Of a DNA stretch of 64,000 nt, positions 45,141-53,304 are shown in pieces. A program made the position numbers and the translations under genes. Positions within the stretch are counted from its first letter, which is position 1, and each line of letters starts with the position of its first letter. This stretch comes from Polaribacter sp. SA4-10 (GTDB lineage: Bacteria; Bacteroidota; Bacteroidia; Flavobacteriales; Flavobacteriaceae): positions 34,135-98,134 of the forward strand of contig CATIQU010000026.1 of NCBI GenBank assembly GCA_949519155.1, written 5' to 3'. Under the pieces are notes generated by a model. That model was not told the origin of the DNA. It saw only the letters and a list, made by a program, of their open reading frames with translations, and did no database searches.

Positions 45141-45470
45141 TTAAAGCGAAAAACTTTCTCCACATCCACAAGTTCTATTGGCGTTCGGATTGTTGAAAAC
45201 AAACCCTTTCCCATTTAAACCTCCAGAATATTCTAAAGTGGTTCCCACTAAATATAAAAAGCTTTTTTTGTCAACGATAATTTTTACATCGTTCTCTTCA
45301 AAAACTTTATCGTTTTCTTCTTTTTTGTTATCAAAAGTTAAATCGTAAGACAAACCAGAGCAACCACCGCTTTTAACACCAACTCTTACAAAGTCGTTGG
45401 TTGCGTCGAAGCCATCATCCGTCATTAACTGTACGACTTTCTTCTTTGCTGTGTCTGAAACTTTTATCAT
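45141..45470 (-). CDS. A-type iron-sulfur carrier (SufA/IscA family)
   Basis: A 109-residue HesB/IscA-family protein that takes clusters from SufBCD to client proteins. The three conserved cysteines are in SGGCSGLSYDLTF and RTCGCGESFSL. The start MIKVSDTAKKKV at 45468-45470 is chosen since a promoter element lies at 45502-45509, inside any longer version. It heads the sufA-sufB-sufC-sufD unit. Confidence 0.93.
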   Translation of the reverse strand: MIKVSDTAKKKVVQLMTDDGFDATNDFVRVGVKSGGCSGLSYDLTFDNKKEENDKVFEENDVKIIVDKKSFLYLVGTTLEYSGGLNGKGFVFNNPNANRTCGCGESFSL

Positions 45471-45501
45471 AATTTTAAATAGATTAAATCTAAATTGTGT
45501 G

Positions 45502-45509
45502 CAAATATA
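45502..45509 (-). promoter_or_regulatory. Promoter -7 element of the suf operon
   Basis: TATATTTG on the minus strand matches TAnnTTTG, about 32 bases before the carrier gene ATG. No IscR-type box could be defined by eye. Confidence 0.5.
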
Positions 45510-45575
45510 CAATATATGTCTCAAAAAGAAGGCAACTTTCATTAACAAGAACAATACGACTATTGGTTTTTTTGA

Positions 45576-46634
45576 TTACTCTCTGAAGGCTGGATTGTTG
45601 ACGAAATCTGGATCACTAAGGGATAATAAAAACGCTTTTAAATTTGCTTTTTCTTGCGTAGATAAACCCACACCACCTTGACCCACTTTTTTCATTAATG
45701 GGTCAATGGTTGCTGATGGTTGTAGGCCTTCGGAGTAATGCTGAATGACTCCTTCTAAAGTTGTAAATCGACCATCATGCATATAGGGTGCTGTAAATTT
45801 TAAATTTCGAAGTGAAGGGGATTTAAATTTACCATTATCATTTGTATCGCCAGTTACTGCACCTAAACCTAGATCTGAAAAGCCGCTATCCAATCCGTTG
45901 TTGTGAAACTTATTGTCTGTCCAAAGTGGGTTATTATCGCTCCCATGACAATGGAAGCAGTCTCCTTTAGCTTCATCCATGAAAACAGTAAATCCACTTT
46001 GCTCTTGGGGCGTCAATGTAGTTTCACCTCTTAAATACTGATCAAATTTTGAATTTCCAGAGATTAGTATTCTTTCAAACTGAGCAATGGCTCTTGTTAT
46101 TAAAATGGAATCGATTATCGAAGTTCCAAAAGCTTGTAAAAATAAATCTGGATATTCAGAATTTGCTTGTAGTTTTTCTGCAACAACTTCCCAATTAGCA
46201 TGCATTTCTATTGGGTTCTTTACAGGCTCTAAAGCTTGTCTTTCCAAACTTAATTCTTTGCCGTCCCAAGCAAATCGTTCGTCAAAATTCCACGCCAAAT
46301 TGAATAAAGGCATGGAGTTTCGTGTTCCTAAAAGGCCATCAATACCCTTGCTAAACTGTCGATTGTTTGTAAATGATTTTTGAGGACTGTGGCAAGAAGC
46401 GCATGATTGTGTATTGTTTCCAGAAAGTTTTTTGTCAAAAAACAATTTCTTTCCTAAGGCAACGCCCTCTTCTGTAAGTGGGTTGTTTGTGGGAATTACG
46501 GGAGCAATTAACTTGTTGGCAAAAAGTATTGGAATTTCTAAATTGTAGGGAACAGGCGTGTACACTGTTGCTTCTTTTGATGTGCAATGCATCAAAAGAA
46601 AAATAGCAAGAAGAAAAATACAGCTTTTTTTCAT
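45576..46634 (-). CDS. Di-heme cytochrome c peroxidase, MauG/MbnH-like
   Basis: A 352-residue lipoprotein (signal MKKSCIFLLAIFLLMHC, lipid on Cys17) with two CXXCH heme sites, CASCH at 78-82 and CFHCH at 226-230. It belongs to the bacterial cytochrome c peroxidase/MauG family. The conserved SFTNNRQFSKG and FTAPYMHDGRFTTLEG surround the active site. Its immediate partner is an MbnP-like protein, which points to the MbnH subgroup that oxidises a tryptophan of MbnP to kynurenine, making a copper site. A plain hydrogen-peroxide reductase role is the alternative. It is the last gene of a five-gene operon. Confidence 0.87.
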   Translation of the reverse strand: MKKSCIFLLAIFLLMHCTSKEATVYTPVPYNLEIPILFANKLIAPVIPTNNPLTEEGVALGKKLFFDKKLSGNNTQSCASCHSPQKSFTNNRQFSKGIDGLLGTRNSMPLFNLAWNFDERFAWDGKELSLERQALEPVKNPIEMHANWEVVAEKLQANSEYPDLFLQAFGTSIIDSILITRAIAQFERILISGNSKFDQYLRGETTLTPQEQSGFTVFMDEAKGDCFHCHGSDNNPLWTDNKFHNNGLDSGFSDLGLGAVTGDTNDNGKFKSPSLRNLKFTAPYMHDGRFTTLEGVIQHYSEGLQPSATIDPLMKKVGQGGVGLSTQEKANLKAFLLSLSDPDFVNNPAFRE

Positions 46635-46670
46635 TGTTTTTTAAGTTCTTAGATTCAGAGAAAATACATC

Positions 46671-47426
46671 TTATTCATTTACTTCTCCCAAACTAAAAAC
46701 CGATTTTCCGTTTTGGTGCATTAAAATTTGAGCATCAAAATTTGGCATTAAAACGGTATTTAGCGTGTTTAAGTCCCATGTATTCGGATTTTTAAACCAC
46801 TCTGCAATGTTCATTTTTATTTCAATTTCTGCGGTAGTTGCTATTGTAACGACTCCCAAATCTACTTTAAAAGAGGTGTCTTGAAACACCAAGTTATTAG
46901 GATCTTCTCTGTTTACTGCTCTAGTGACATGGTAATTAAACCCTGCCGGTGCTAGATTCTGTCCAACATATTTTCCATCAAATTGCATAAAATGATACCC
47001 ACCCCCTAGCATTCTAGGAACATTAAATGAAACCGTATTTAAATCTAGGTAACTTCCATCTGTATTATCATTGTCTGTAAAACCAAAAACAAAGGAGAGT
47101 TTGTAGTCTCCTGCGGGTATCTCATTACTTTCTATAGTTACCTGACCTTCGCCTAGATTTACTAATTGATAGGATGAAAGTTCGTAAACTTCATTACTCG
47201 CACTTGTTAAAATCACATTTGAAACGATATACCTCAACCTTTCGATACTGAGCATTTCACCATTTTCATTTGTAAATTTCACCGTATTAAAATCTGTAGA
47301 TGTTACTGGGGTGTTCTCCCAATTATGAGAAAATCGTATTGCTACTGTTGCTCTTGCTTCTTTTTCTGGAGAGCTGCAAGAACTTAGTGTTAATAGCCCT
47401 GTAAGAAGGAATAATACAACTTTCAT
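46671..47426 (-). CDS. MbnP-like copper-binding protein
   Basis: A 251-residue lipoprotein (signal ends LLTLSSC, lipid on Cys17) of the MbnP family. The N-terminal core VAIRFSHNWENTPV has His34 and Trp36 close together. The middle region LRYIVSNVILTSASNEVYEL and FVFGFTDNDNTDGSYLDL, and the segment GGGYHFMQFDGKYVG with another His, are typical of MbnP/CorA/MopE-related proteins. In methanotrophs MbnP gains a kynurenine made from Trp by MbnH and binds copper. Which residues do this here is not established. It is separated from the repeat lipoprotein by 1 base and followed by the di-heme peroxidase. Confidence 0.82.
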   Translation of the reverse strand: MKVVLFLLTGLLTLSSCSSPEKEARATVAIRFSHNWENTPVTSTDFNTVKFTNENGEMLSIERLRYIVSNVILTSASNEVYELSSYQLVNLGEGQVTIESNEIPAGDYKLSFVFGFTDNDNTDGSYLDLNTVSFNVPRMLGGGYHFMQFDGKYVGQNLAPAGFNYHVTRAVNREDPNNLVFQDTSFKVDLGVVTIATTAEIEIKMNIAEWFKNPNTWDLNTLNTVLMPNFDAQILMHQNGKSVFSLGEVNE

Positions 47427-47427
47427 A

Positions 47428-48744
47428 CTAGTTTATTTTTATAATTAAAGCATCAGAAAACCCTTTGTTTTCCGTTAAGTCTCCGTTAGAGCTATTAGTT
47501 TCTCCTACCGCAATAATGCTTGCATCGTTGAATTGAACCGCATCGTAAAAAAAGTCAATTTCAGCGCCGCCAATTGTTTGCTTCCAAACACCATTTCCTT
47601 CAGAGTCTATTTTTAAAAGTAGGGCATCATTTTGTCCTTGATTTGTGAAACTGTTATCTAAGCTTCGAGAACTTCCCGAAATAATAAAACCACCATCTTG
47701 TGTTTTAGAAACGGAACGAGCAACATCAAAACTGGTTCCTCCAATCGTTTTTTCCCAAATTAAGTTTCCGTCCGTATTCATTTTTATGATCCAGACATCT
47801 GCAGCCCCATTATTATTTGAAACGTCTTTATCTGCGCTTCTGGTGTCGCCAACAATTATAAAGTTTCCGTCATTGGTGGTTGTAATGGCCCTGCCTTCAT
47901 CAATTTCTGAACCCCCAAAACTTCGTTCCCAAAGTAAAGATCCATTGGAAGCTATTTTAAGCACCCAAAAATCATACGACCCGTTGTTATTTGAAATATC
48001 TACATCTCCACTGTCTGATGAGCCTGCGATTATAAAATTATGATCCTCGGTTTCTACAACACCAAAAGGAGCATCTGTAAAAGAACCACCAAAATATTTA
48101 CTCCATTGTAGCTCGCCGTTTTCACTTAGTTTTATTGCCCAAATGTCTCCACCAGCATGTCTTTGTGAATTCCCTTGTCCTCCAGATGCCGTAACATCTA
48201 AAACCCCTGTGATTAAATAACTATTATCTGCTGTTTGCAATAAGGTAGTGCCAAAGTCTGCACCTGTATATCCAAATGTCTTACTCCAAGAAATACTGCC
48301 ATTTGCATTTAGTTTTATCATCCAAAAATCTTGCGAACCCGCATTTTCCGAAACGTCTTGATCGGAACTTGTGCTATATCCTAAAATAGCATAACCGCCA
48401 TCATTGGTCTGAATAATGTCATTTCCGCGGTCATCATTTGTTCCACCAAAGGTTTTACTCCATTGAATGTTGCTTTCTGCATCTAATTTTAACACCCAAA
48501 AATCAAAATTTTCGGTTGTTTTATCAGTAATGTTCCCATTGATACTTTGTGTATATCCCAAAACGACAGCACCTCCATCTAATGTTTTTACGACCGCATT
48601 AGCGACATCATTTTTAGAACCGCCATAGTTTTTTATGGCAGTAATTTCTCCTGAAGACCCTCCTGAATCAGGAAAAGAAAGCTTCTCTTCTTTTGAACAA
48701 TTCAAGAACATAAGACAACATATAAAAAAATAAAATGGTTTCAT
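47428..48744 (-). CDS. Seven-repeat lipoprotein, propeller-like
   Basis: A 438-residue lipoprotein (signal MKPFYFFICCLMFLNC, lipid on Cys16) made of seven repeats of about 55 residues. The repeats share DGGYAILGYSTS..D-DVS....DFWVVKL...G-I-WSKTFGG. Examples are NDGNFIIVGDTRSADKDVSN and QDGGFIISGSSRS. The repeat length and number fit a beta-propeller; the family often carries a 'delta-60' label or none. Function unknown. It lies between the anchor-B lipoprotein (15 bases) and MbnP (1 base), so all are one transcript. Confidence 0.78.
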   Translation of the reverse strand: MKPFYFFICCLMFLNCSKEEKLSFPDSGGSSGEITAIKNYGGSKNDVANAVVKTLDGGAVVLGYTQSINGNITDKTTENFDFWVLKLDAESNIQWSKTFGGTNDDRGNDIIQTNDGGYAILGYSTSSDQDVSENAGSQDFWMIKLNANGSISWSKTFGYTGADFGTTLLQTADNSYLITGVLDVTASGGQGNSQRHAGGDIWAIKLSENGELQWSKYFGGSFTDAPFGVVETEDHNFIIAGSSDSGDVDISNNNGSYDFWVLKIASNGSLLWERSFGGSEIDEGRAITTTNDGNFIIVGDTRSADKDVSNNNGAADVWIIKMNTDGNLIWEKTIGGTSFDVARSVSKTQDGGFIISGSSRSLDNSFTNQGQNDALLLKIDSEGNGVWKQTIGGAEIDFFYDAVQFNDASIIAVGETNSSNGDLTENKGFSDALIIKIN

Positions 48745-48759
48745 TTTTAAGAATCGGTT

Positions 48760-49971
48760 TTAGCTGCCACTTTTTCTGATAATAAAGAAGCCACGATTGA
48801 TATCGCTGATGATAATATTTCCACTTGGGAAATAAGGATATACGTTCCAGGTTCCTTTAAAGTTTGCTAAATCATTTTCTGGATAGGTATCAAATGATCC
48901 AATTTCAGTTAAATTTTTAGCTTCAATATTGCTGAGGTCAATCATTCGAACTCCGGCGGTGTAATTTGCTTGAAAGTAAATATTTCCTTTTGTATACCCG
49001 TTATGATCTATCGCAGCTGTTGTTCCAATATATTCTGTATGAAAAATAGGATTGTCCAAGTCTGTAAAATCGAAAACAAGCGCTCTTGTATTTCCTCCAA
49101 AATCACGCTCATCTAGTTCATCTCCTAAAATGAAGTATTTTTGATTTTCTGTAAACCAGCCTTGGTGTGTGTATCCAATATTTTGATAGGTAATTGTCGA
49201 AATCGTTATGGGAGCCAATTTATCGGTAACATCTACAATAACAACTTGGTTTGCGTTAGATCCAATTAAGATTTCTTTGTCCGTATAGTCTGTGTCTGGA
49301 CCTTTGTAGGTGACCACTTGTGCATCATGAGAATATCCTCCACCAGAAAACCCACCTGCTGCAACGGGGTTTTGAGGGTCATTAATATCTACAAAATGAG
49401 GACCTCCAGAAAAAGTGCTTGTTCCAACCGCATACGCAAAGCCACTGTCTTCATTGATGACAATGTTGTGTGCTTTTCTAAATCCTGAATAAAAAGCATC
49501 ATTTGCAAAAGTTTCAGGCGCATCAACAACGTCTCGCAATCGAGTTAAGTCAAAAACCTGCATTCCATGCCCTGCTGCTTCACTGACAACATAGGCAAAG
49601 TTGTTAAAAACCTTTACGTCTCGCCAAGAACTTGAAACGGTCTGTGTGTCTAAAAAACCCATTATTTTGGGGCTTATTGGATCTGTAATATCAATAAATG
49701 TAAGTGTTTTGTTTGAACCCATTAAAGCATATTCGTTGTTGGTAAGCGGGTCTGTCCAACCCCAACAATCATTTCCAGCCGTAGAAAGGTTTAAGTCTGT
49801 CAAAGAAATGTGTGCCAATAAGTCGTAATCATTACAAGGGTATTCCCCTGCAAAACCGTTAACGCATTTTGCTAAAGGTTCTCCCGTAAAGGGAATTTCT
49901 TCGTCAAAAACATCTTTTTTGGTACAGCTTATTATGAGTAGTAGCGATAGTAATACTATTTTATTGAACAT
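48760..49971 (-). CDS. Choice-of-anchor B family lipoprotein
   Basis: A 403-residue protein with LVIVD-type repeats, about 20 residues each, forming a propeller-like domain. It has a lipoprotein signal (MFNKIVLLSLLLIISC) and the N-terminal CVNGFAGEYPCNDYDL. Repeat-like stretches include TLTFIDITDPISPKIMGFL and NQVVIVDVTDKLAPITIST. It is a paralogue of the adjacent 488-residue protein, but carries a lipid anchor in place of a T9SS domain. The ATG at 49971 gives the lipoprotein signal. Function unknown; surface display likely. Confidence 0.82.
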   Translation of the reverse strand: MFNKIVLLSLLLIISCTKKDVFDEEIPFTGEPLAKCVNGFAGEYPCNDYDLLAHISLTDLNLSTAGNDCWGWTDPLTNNEYALMGSNKTLTFIDITDPISPKIMGFLDTQTVSSSWRDVKVFNNFAYVVSEAAGHGMQVFDLTRLRDVVDAPETFANDAFYSGFRKAHNIVINEDSGFAYAVGTSTFSGGPHFVDINDPQNPVAAGGFSGGGYSHDAQVVTYKGPDTDYTDKEILIGSNANQVVIVDVTDKLAPITISTITYQNIGYTHQGWFTENQKYFILGDELDERDFGGNTRALVFDFTDLDNPIFHTEYIGTTAAIDHNGYTKGNIYFQANYTAGVRMIDLSNIEAKNLTEIGSFDTYPENDLANFKGTWNVYPYFPSGNIIISDINRGFFIIRKSGS

Positions 49972-49981
49972 CGAATTCTTT

Positions 49982-51448
49982 TTAGTTGAAGATAATTTTT
50001 TTGACAATACTTCCATTTATTTTAATAAAATAGACACCGTTTTTCATAATGCTTTTATGGAGAACGTAATTGGGTTGGTTTATATTTTCTTTTTGAAAAA
50101 CTTTTTGCCCCTGCAAGTTAAAAATATGGATGGTATAAATTGGGTTTCTGTCAGAAGATTTTATTGTTACGAGATCGTCTGTTGGGTTTGGAAACAAGGT
50201 GAATTCTGAATTTATCGTGCTCGTATTTGTGCTTAAAGTTCCACTTTTACGAACAATAAAAAGACCTCGATCAATATCATTGATGATGATGTTTCTGCTT
50301 GAAAAGTAAGGATAAACGCTCCAAGCTCCGTTAAAAGCAGTGGTATTACTTTCTGGATAGGTATCAAAAAAACCAGTTTCCGTCATGGAAGTTGCATTGT
50401 TGCCAGAACCAATGTTTGAGATGTCAAAAACCCGCAAACCTGCTCTGTAATTTGCCATAAAAAACTTATTCCCTTTTACATATCCGTTGTGATCTATTGC
50501 GGTAAATTCGGAAGAATATGTAGAAGATAATACAGGGTTTTCTAAATCATTAAAATCGAAGATGAGTGTTCTGGTGTTCATACCAAAATCTTGTTCGTCT
50601 GTTTCATCACCCAAAAGAAAATAGCGCTGGTCTTCTGTAAACCATCCTTGATGGGTGTAGCCTCTTTGAGAGTAGCTAATCTCTGAGATCTTTTGAATAT
50701 TACTTTTGTCAGTAACATCTAAAATAACAATCTTCGTTTTGTTACTTCCTACAAAGATTTCTTTTCCTTGGTGTTCGGTATCTGGACCGGTATAGGTAAC
50801 AACTTGCACATCATGCGTGTAGCCTTCATCTGCATATCCGTTTAAAAAAACAGGATTTTTAGGATCTGAAATGTCTATAAAATTTGGCCCCCCACTAAAG
50901 GTGTTGCAGCCCACCAAATAAGCGATTGCAGTGTCTTCATTGATAAAGATATTATGACAACTGCCTACGTCTTCATAAATGGCGTCTGCGGTCAATATTG
51001 CTGGCGGACTTGTGATGTCTCGTAATTTTGTTAAATCGAAAACCTGCATGCCGTGGTCGCCCACAATATCGGCAACAATAAACGCATGGTTGCTGTATAT
51101 TTTTACATCGCGCCAATAATTATTTCCTGCATTGGAATCCAATCGACCTAAAAAAATGGGATTTACTGGATCTGTAACATCTACAAAGGCAGTACTATTG
51201 GTCATGGCTGCAATGGCATATTCTTTTCCAGTTGTGGCATCTGTCCAGCCCCAAATATCACTTCCTTCTGGAGGACTTCCACCAGAACTGTTGTTTTCGT
51301 TTGCCAAAATTCCAATTTCAACCTGTGCCATTAAATCATAATTGTCACATGGAAATGTGCCTGCAAATCCGCTTACGCAGGGCGTTTGTGCTTTTGATGT
51401 AAAAACAGCGATTCCGAATAAAACAACTAAGAGGATATTCTTTTTCAT
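49982..51448 (-). CDS. Choice-of-anchor B family protein with T9SS sorting domain
   Basis: A 488-residue exported protein: signal peptide ending SKAQ (about residue 21), LVIVD-type repeats (about 25-400) and a type IX secretion C-terminal domain (about 415-488) with LFPNPTDDLVTIKS and GQKVFQKENI. It therefore leaves the cell by T9SS and is attached or released at the surface. The core CVSGFAGTFPCDNYDL matches the neighbour's CVNGFAGEYPCNDYDL, so the two arose by tandem duplication. It is the first gene of the five-gene operon. Confidence 0.86.
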   Translation of the reverse strand: MKKNILLVVLFGIAVFTSKAQTPCVSGFAGTFPCDNYDLMAQVEIGILANENNSSGGSPPEGSDIWGWTDATTGKEYAIAAMTNSTAFVDVTDPVNPIFLGRLDSNAGNNYWRDVKIYSNHAFIVADIVGDHGMQVFDLTKLRDITSPPAILTADAIYEDVGSCHNIFINEDTAIAYLVGCNTFSGGPNFIDISDPKNPVFLNGYADEGYTHDVQVVTYTGPDTEHQGKEIFVGSNKTKIVILDVTDKSNIQKISEISYSQRGYTHQGWFTEDQRYFLLGDETDEQDFGMNTRTLIFDFNDLENPVLSSTYSSEFTAIDHNGYVKGNKFFMANYRAGLRVFDISNIGSGNNATSMTETGFFDTYPESNTTAFNGAWSVYPYFSSRNIIINDIDRGLFIVRKSGTLSTNTSTINSEFTLFPNPTDDLVTIKSSDRNPIYTIHIFNLQGQKVFQKENINQPNYVLHKSIMKNGVYFIKINGSIVKKIIFN

Positions 51449-51466
51449 AAAAAAACCTTCAATATA

Positions 51467-51474
51467 CAAAAGTA
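51467..51474 (-). promoter_or_regulatory. Promoter -7 element of the anchor-B/MbnP operon
   Basis: TACTTTTG on the minus strand fits TAnnTTTG, 18 bases before the first ATG. It faces the thiL promoter on the opposite strand about 70 bases away. Confidence 0.4.
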
Positions 51475-51541
51475 CTGTTATTCTTTTCATTTTACGAAGT
51501 AACAATGTTAAAGTAAGTAGGTGTGTTCTTCTGAATGTTTT

Positions 51542-51549
51542 TATCTTTG
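51542..51549 (+). promoter_or_regulatory. Promoter -7 element of thiL
   Basis: TATCTTTG matches TAnnTTTG exactly and ends only 4 bases before the thiL ATG, which would give a nearly leaderless mRNA. Confidence 0.45.
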
Positions 51550-51553
51550 CGGC

Positions 51554-52603
51554 ATGTTAGAAGATAAAAATACACAAAAAACGTCATTGGCTGAATTGGG
51601 AGAGTTTGGTTTAATCAATCATATTACACAGTATTTTACAGTTAAAAATGCCTCTACAAAATATGCTGTTGGCGACGATGCTGCGGTGATTTCCAATCAA
51701 GATGAAACTTTAGTTACGACTGATTTACTGATTGAAGGGGTGCATTTTGATTTGAGTTATATGCCTTTAAAGCACCTTGGTTACAAGGCGGTAATGGTCA
51801 ACCTATCGGATGTGTATGCAATGAACGGGAAAGCAACTCAGATTACGGTTTCGATTGCAGTTTCAAACCGTTTTCCTTTGGAAGCGATTGAAGAACTGTA
51901 TGCAGGAATTCAGTTGGCATGTGACACGTATCAGGTAGATTTAGTGGGTGGAGATACCACTTCTTCTACCAAAGGAATTCTAATTTCTGTAACGGCTATT
52001 GGAACTGCAAAATCGGAAGATATTGTTTACAGACACGGTGCAAAAGCAACTGATTTAATTGTGGTTACGGGAGATTTAGGTGCTGCTTATTTAGGCTTGC
52101 AAGTTTTAGAAAGAGAAAAGCAAGTGTTTGCGGTAGACCCAAAGAATCAGCCAGATTTAGATAATTATACGTATTTAATTGAACGACAATTAAAACCAGA
52201 AGCTCGTAAAGATGTTGCGGGTTGGTTGAAAGAATTAGAAGTAAAACCAACTGCCATGATTGACATTTCTGACGGTCTTTCTTCGGAAATCATGCACATT
52301 TGTTCGCAAAGTAAAGTTGGGTGTAAAATTTACGAAGAGAAATTGCCTTTAGACCCTCAAGTAATTTCTGCTTGTGAAGAGTTTGAATTGGATTCTACTA
52401 TGGTGGCTTTAAGTGGTGGGGAAGATTATGAATTGCTCTTTACAGTGCCTATTGCCGATTTTGAGAAAATTAAAGGAAATCCAAGTTTTTCTATTATTGG
52501 GCATATTACGGAAGAAAATCAAGGCTTAAACTTGGTGACTAGAGCCAGCCAAGAAATTGAGCTAAAAGCACAAGGCTGGAACCCAATGAAAGAAGAAGCA
52601 TAG
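51554..52603 (+). CDS. thiL: Thiamine-monophosphate kinase
   Basis: A 349-residue ThiL, which phosphorylates thiamine monophosphate to the active diphosphate with ATP. Motifs are YAVGDDAAVISNQD, TTDLLIEGVHFDLSYMP and, near the C-terminus, VALSGGEDYELLFTV. The PurM-like fold and length match. The ATG at 51554 gives MLEDKNTQKTSLAELGEFG, the conserved start. The gene is closed by the hairpin at 52624-52654 and diverges from the anchor-B operon. Confidence 0.95.
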   Translation: MLEDKNTQKTSLAELGEFGLINHITQYFTVKNASTKYAVGDDAAVISNQDETLVTTDLLIEGVHFDLSYMPLKHLGYKAVMVNLSDVYAMNGKATQITVSIAVSNRFPLEAIEELYAGIQLACDTYQVDLVGGDTTSSTKGILISVTAIGTAKSEDIVYRHGAKATDLIVVTGDLGAAYLGLQVLEREKQVFAVDPKNQPDLDNYTYLIERQLKPEARKDVAGWLKELEVKPTAMIDISDGLSSEIMHICSQSKVGCKIYEEKLPLDPQVISACEEFELDSTMVALSGGEDYELLFTVPIADFEKIKGNPSFSIIGHITEENQGLNLVTRASQEIELKAQGWNPMKEEA

Positions 52604-52623
52604 CACTTTTAAATGATCTATAA

Positions 52624-52654
52624 AAAACCCGCAAATTTTAATTTGCGGGTTTTG
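52624..52654. terminator. Intrinsic terminator after thiL
   Basis: AAAACCCGCAAA and TTTGCGGGTTTT around a short AT loop, followed by TGTTTTTT. Confidence 0.9.
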
Positions 52655-52750
52655 TTTTTTAGAGGGTTTTGGTAAATAAGCAATGAACTTTGGTATTAAT
52701 ACTTCCTAGCTATGTTTTATAAACGTTATTGACAATTGTAATCCCTCGTG

Positions 52751-53038
52751 TTAGAGACTATTTTTTAAATCTTGTTTTCCAATTATTGCCATCACCGCTA
52801 CACTATTGTTCGTTATTTTGAAATAGATACTGTCAGAACCACAAACACATCGCTTATACCCAGTCTTTATATAATCGACAGACTCAAACGAAAATGGATT
52901 TTTTGCGATACGATCAAAACATTCAAATATTGAGTCAAAGTATTTATCAGCCTTATCCATTCCAAATTTTTCAACACCATTTTGATGAATTCTTATTAAA
53001 TCTGATTTTGCTACATTACTTAGTCTATAATCAGCCAT
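52751..53038 (-). CDS. RelE/ParE-family toxin
   Basis: A 95-residue RelE/ParE-superfamily toxin. It has the opening YRLSNVAKSDLIRIHQNGVE helix pair and the core MDKADKYFDSIFECFDRIAKNPFS. The C-terminal strand includes SIYFKITNNSVAVMAIIGKQ. Whether it is ParE-like (gyrase) or RelE-like (ribosome-dependent RNase) is not decided by sequence; the ParD-like antitoxin partner favours ParE. It starts at the antitoxin stop, sharing one base, so the pair is co-translated. Confidence 0.87.
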   Translation of the reverse strand: MADYRLSNVAKSDLIRIHQNGVEKFGMDKADKYFDSIFECFDRIAKNPFSFESVDYIKTGYKRCVCGSDSIYFKITNNSVAVMAIIGKQDLKNSL

Positions 53039-53271
53039 TAAATCAACGACTTTGATTCCGCCAAAATTTGTTCTTTATTAAAATTCGTAAATCCGCTATT
53101 CTCCGCTTTTTCCAATTTAGTACTTATCCAGTCAATTTGTCTTTGCTGTTTTCGTGCTTGTCTAATTAAATCGTTCACCAATTCACTTTTGGTAGAATAC
53201 TCTTTTTCGTCAACTTGGCGCTTTAACCATTCGTCATTCGGTTGCGTGAAAGAAATACTTTGTCTTGCCAT
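53038..53271 (-). CDS. ParD-like antitoxin (ribbon-helix-helix)
   Basis: A 77-residue antitoxin with an N-terminal DNA-binding region (ARQSISFTQPNDEWLKRQV) and a C-terminal acidic-basic helix that would bind the toxin. It resembles the addiction-module ParD/CC2985 group. It precedes its toxin. Ten bases upstream is the 24-base inverted repeat at 53281-53304, the expected autoregulatory operator. Confidence 0.83.
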   Translation of the reverse strand: MARQSISFTQPNDEWLKRQVDEKEYSTKSELVNDLIRQARKQQRQIDWISTKLEKAENSGFTNFNKEQILAESKSLI

Positions 53272-53280
53272 ATTGTTTTA

Positions 53281-53304
53281 TTTTGGTGCTAATTTACACC
53301 AAAA
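53281..53304. promoter_or_regulatory. Operator of the toxin-antitoxin pair
   Basis: TTTTGGTG (53281-53288) and CACCAAAA (53297-53304) are a perfect 8-base inverted repeat with an 8-base spacer, 10 bases before the antitoxin ATG. It overlaps a possible -7 element (minus strand TAAATTAG) with TTTG at 53317-53320, 20 bases upstream. Confidence 0.65.

Noticed and set aside
45397..45681. Plus-strand reading frame between the A-type carrier and the peroxidase gene
   Set aside because: It overlaps both neighbouring genes and has no recognisable features.
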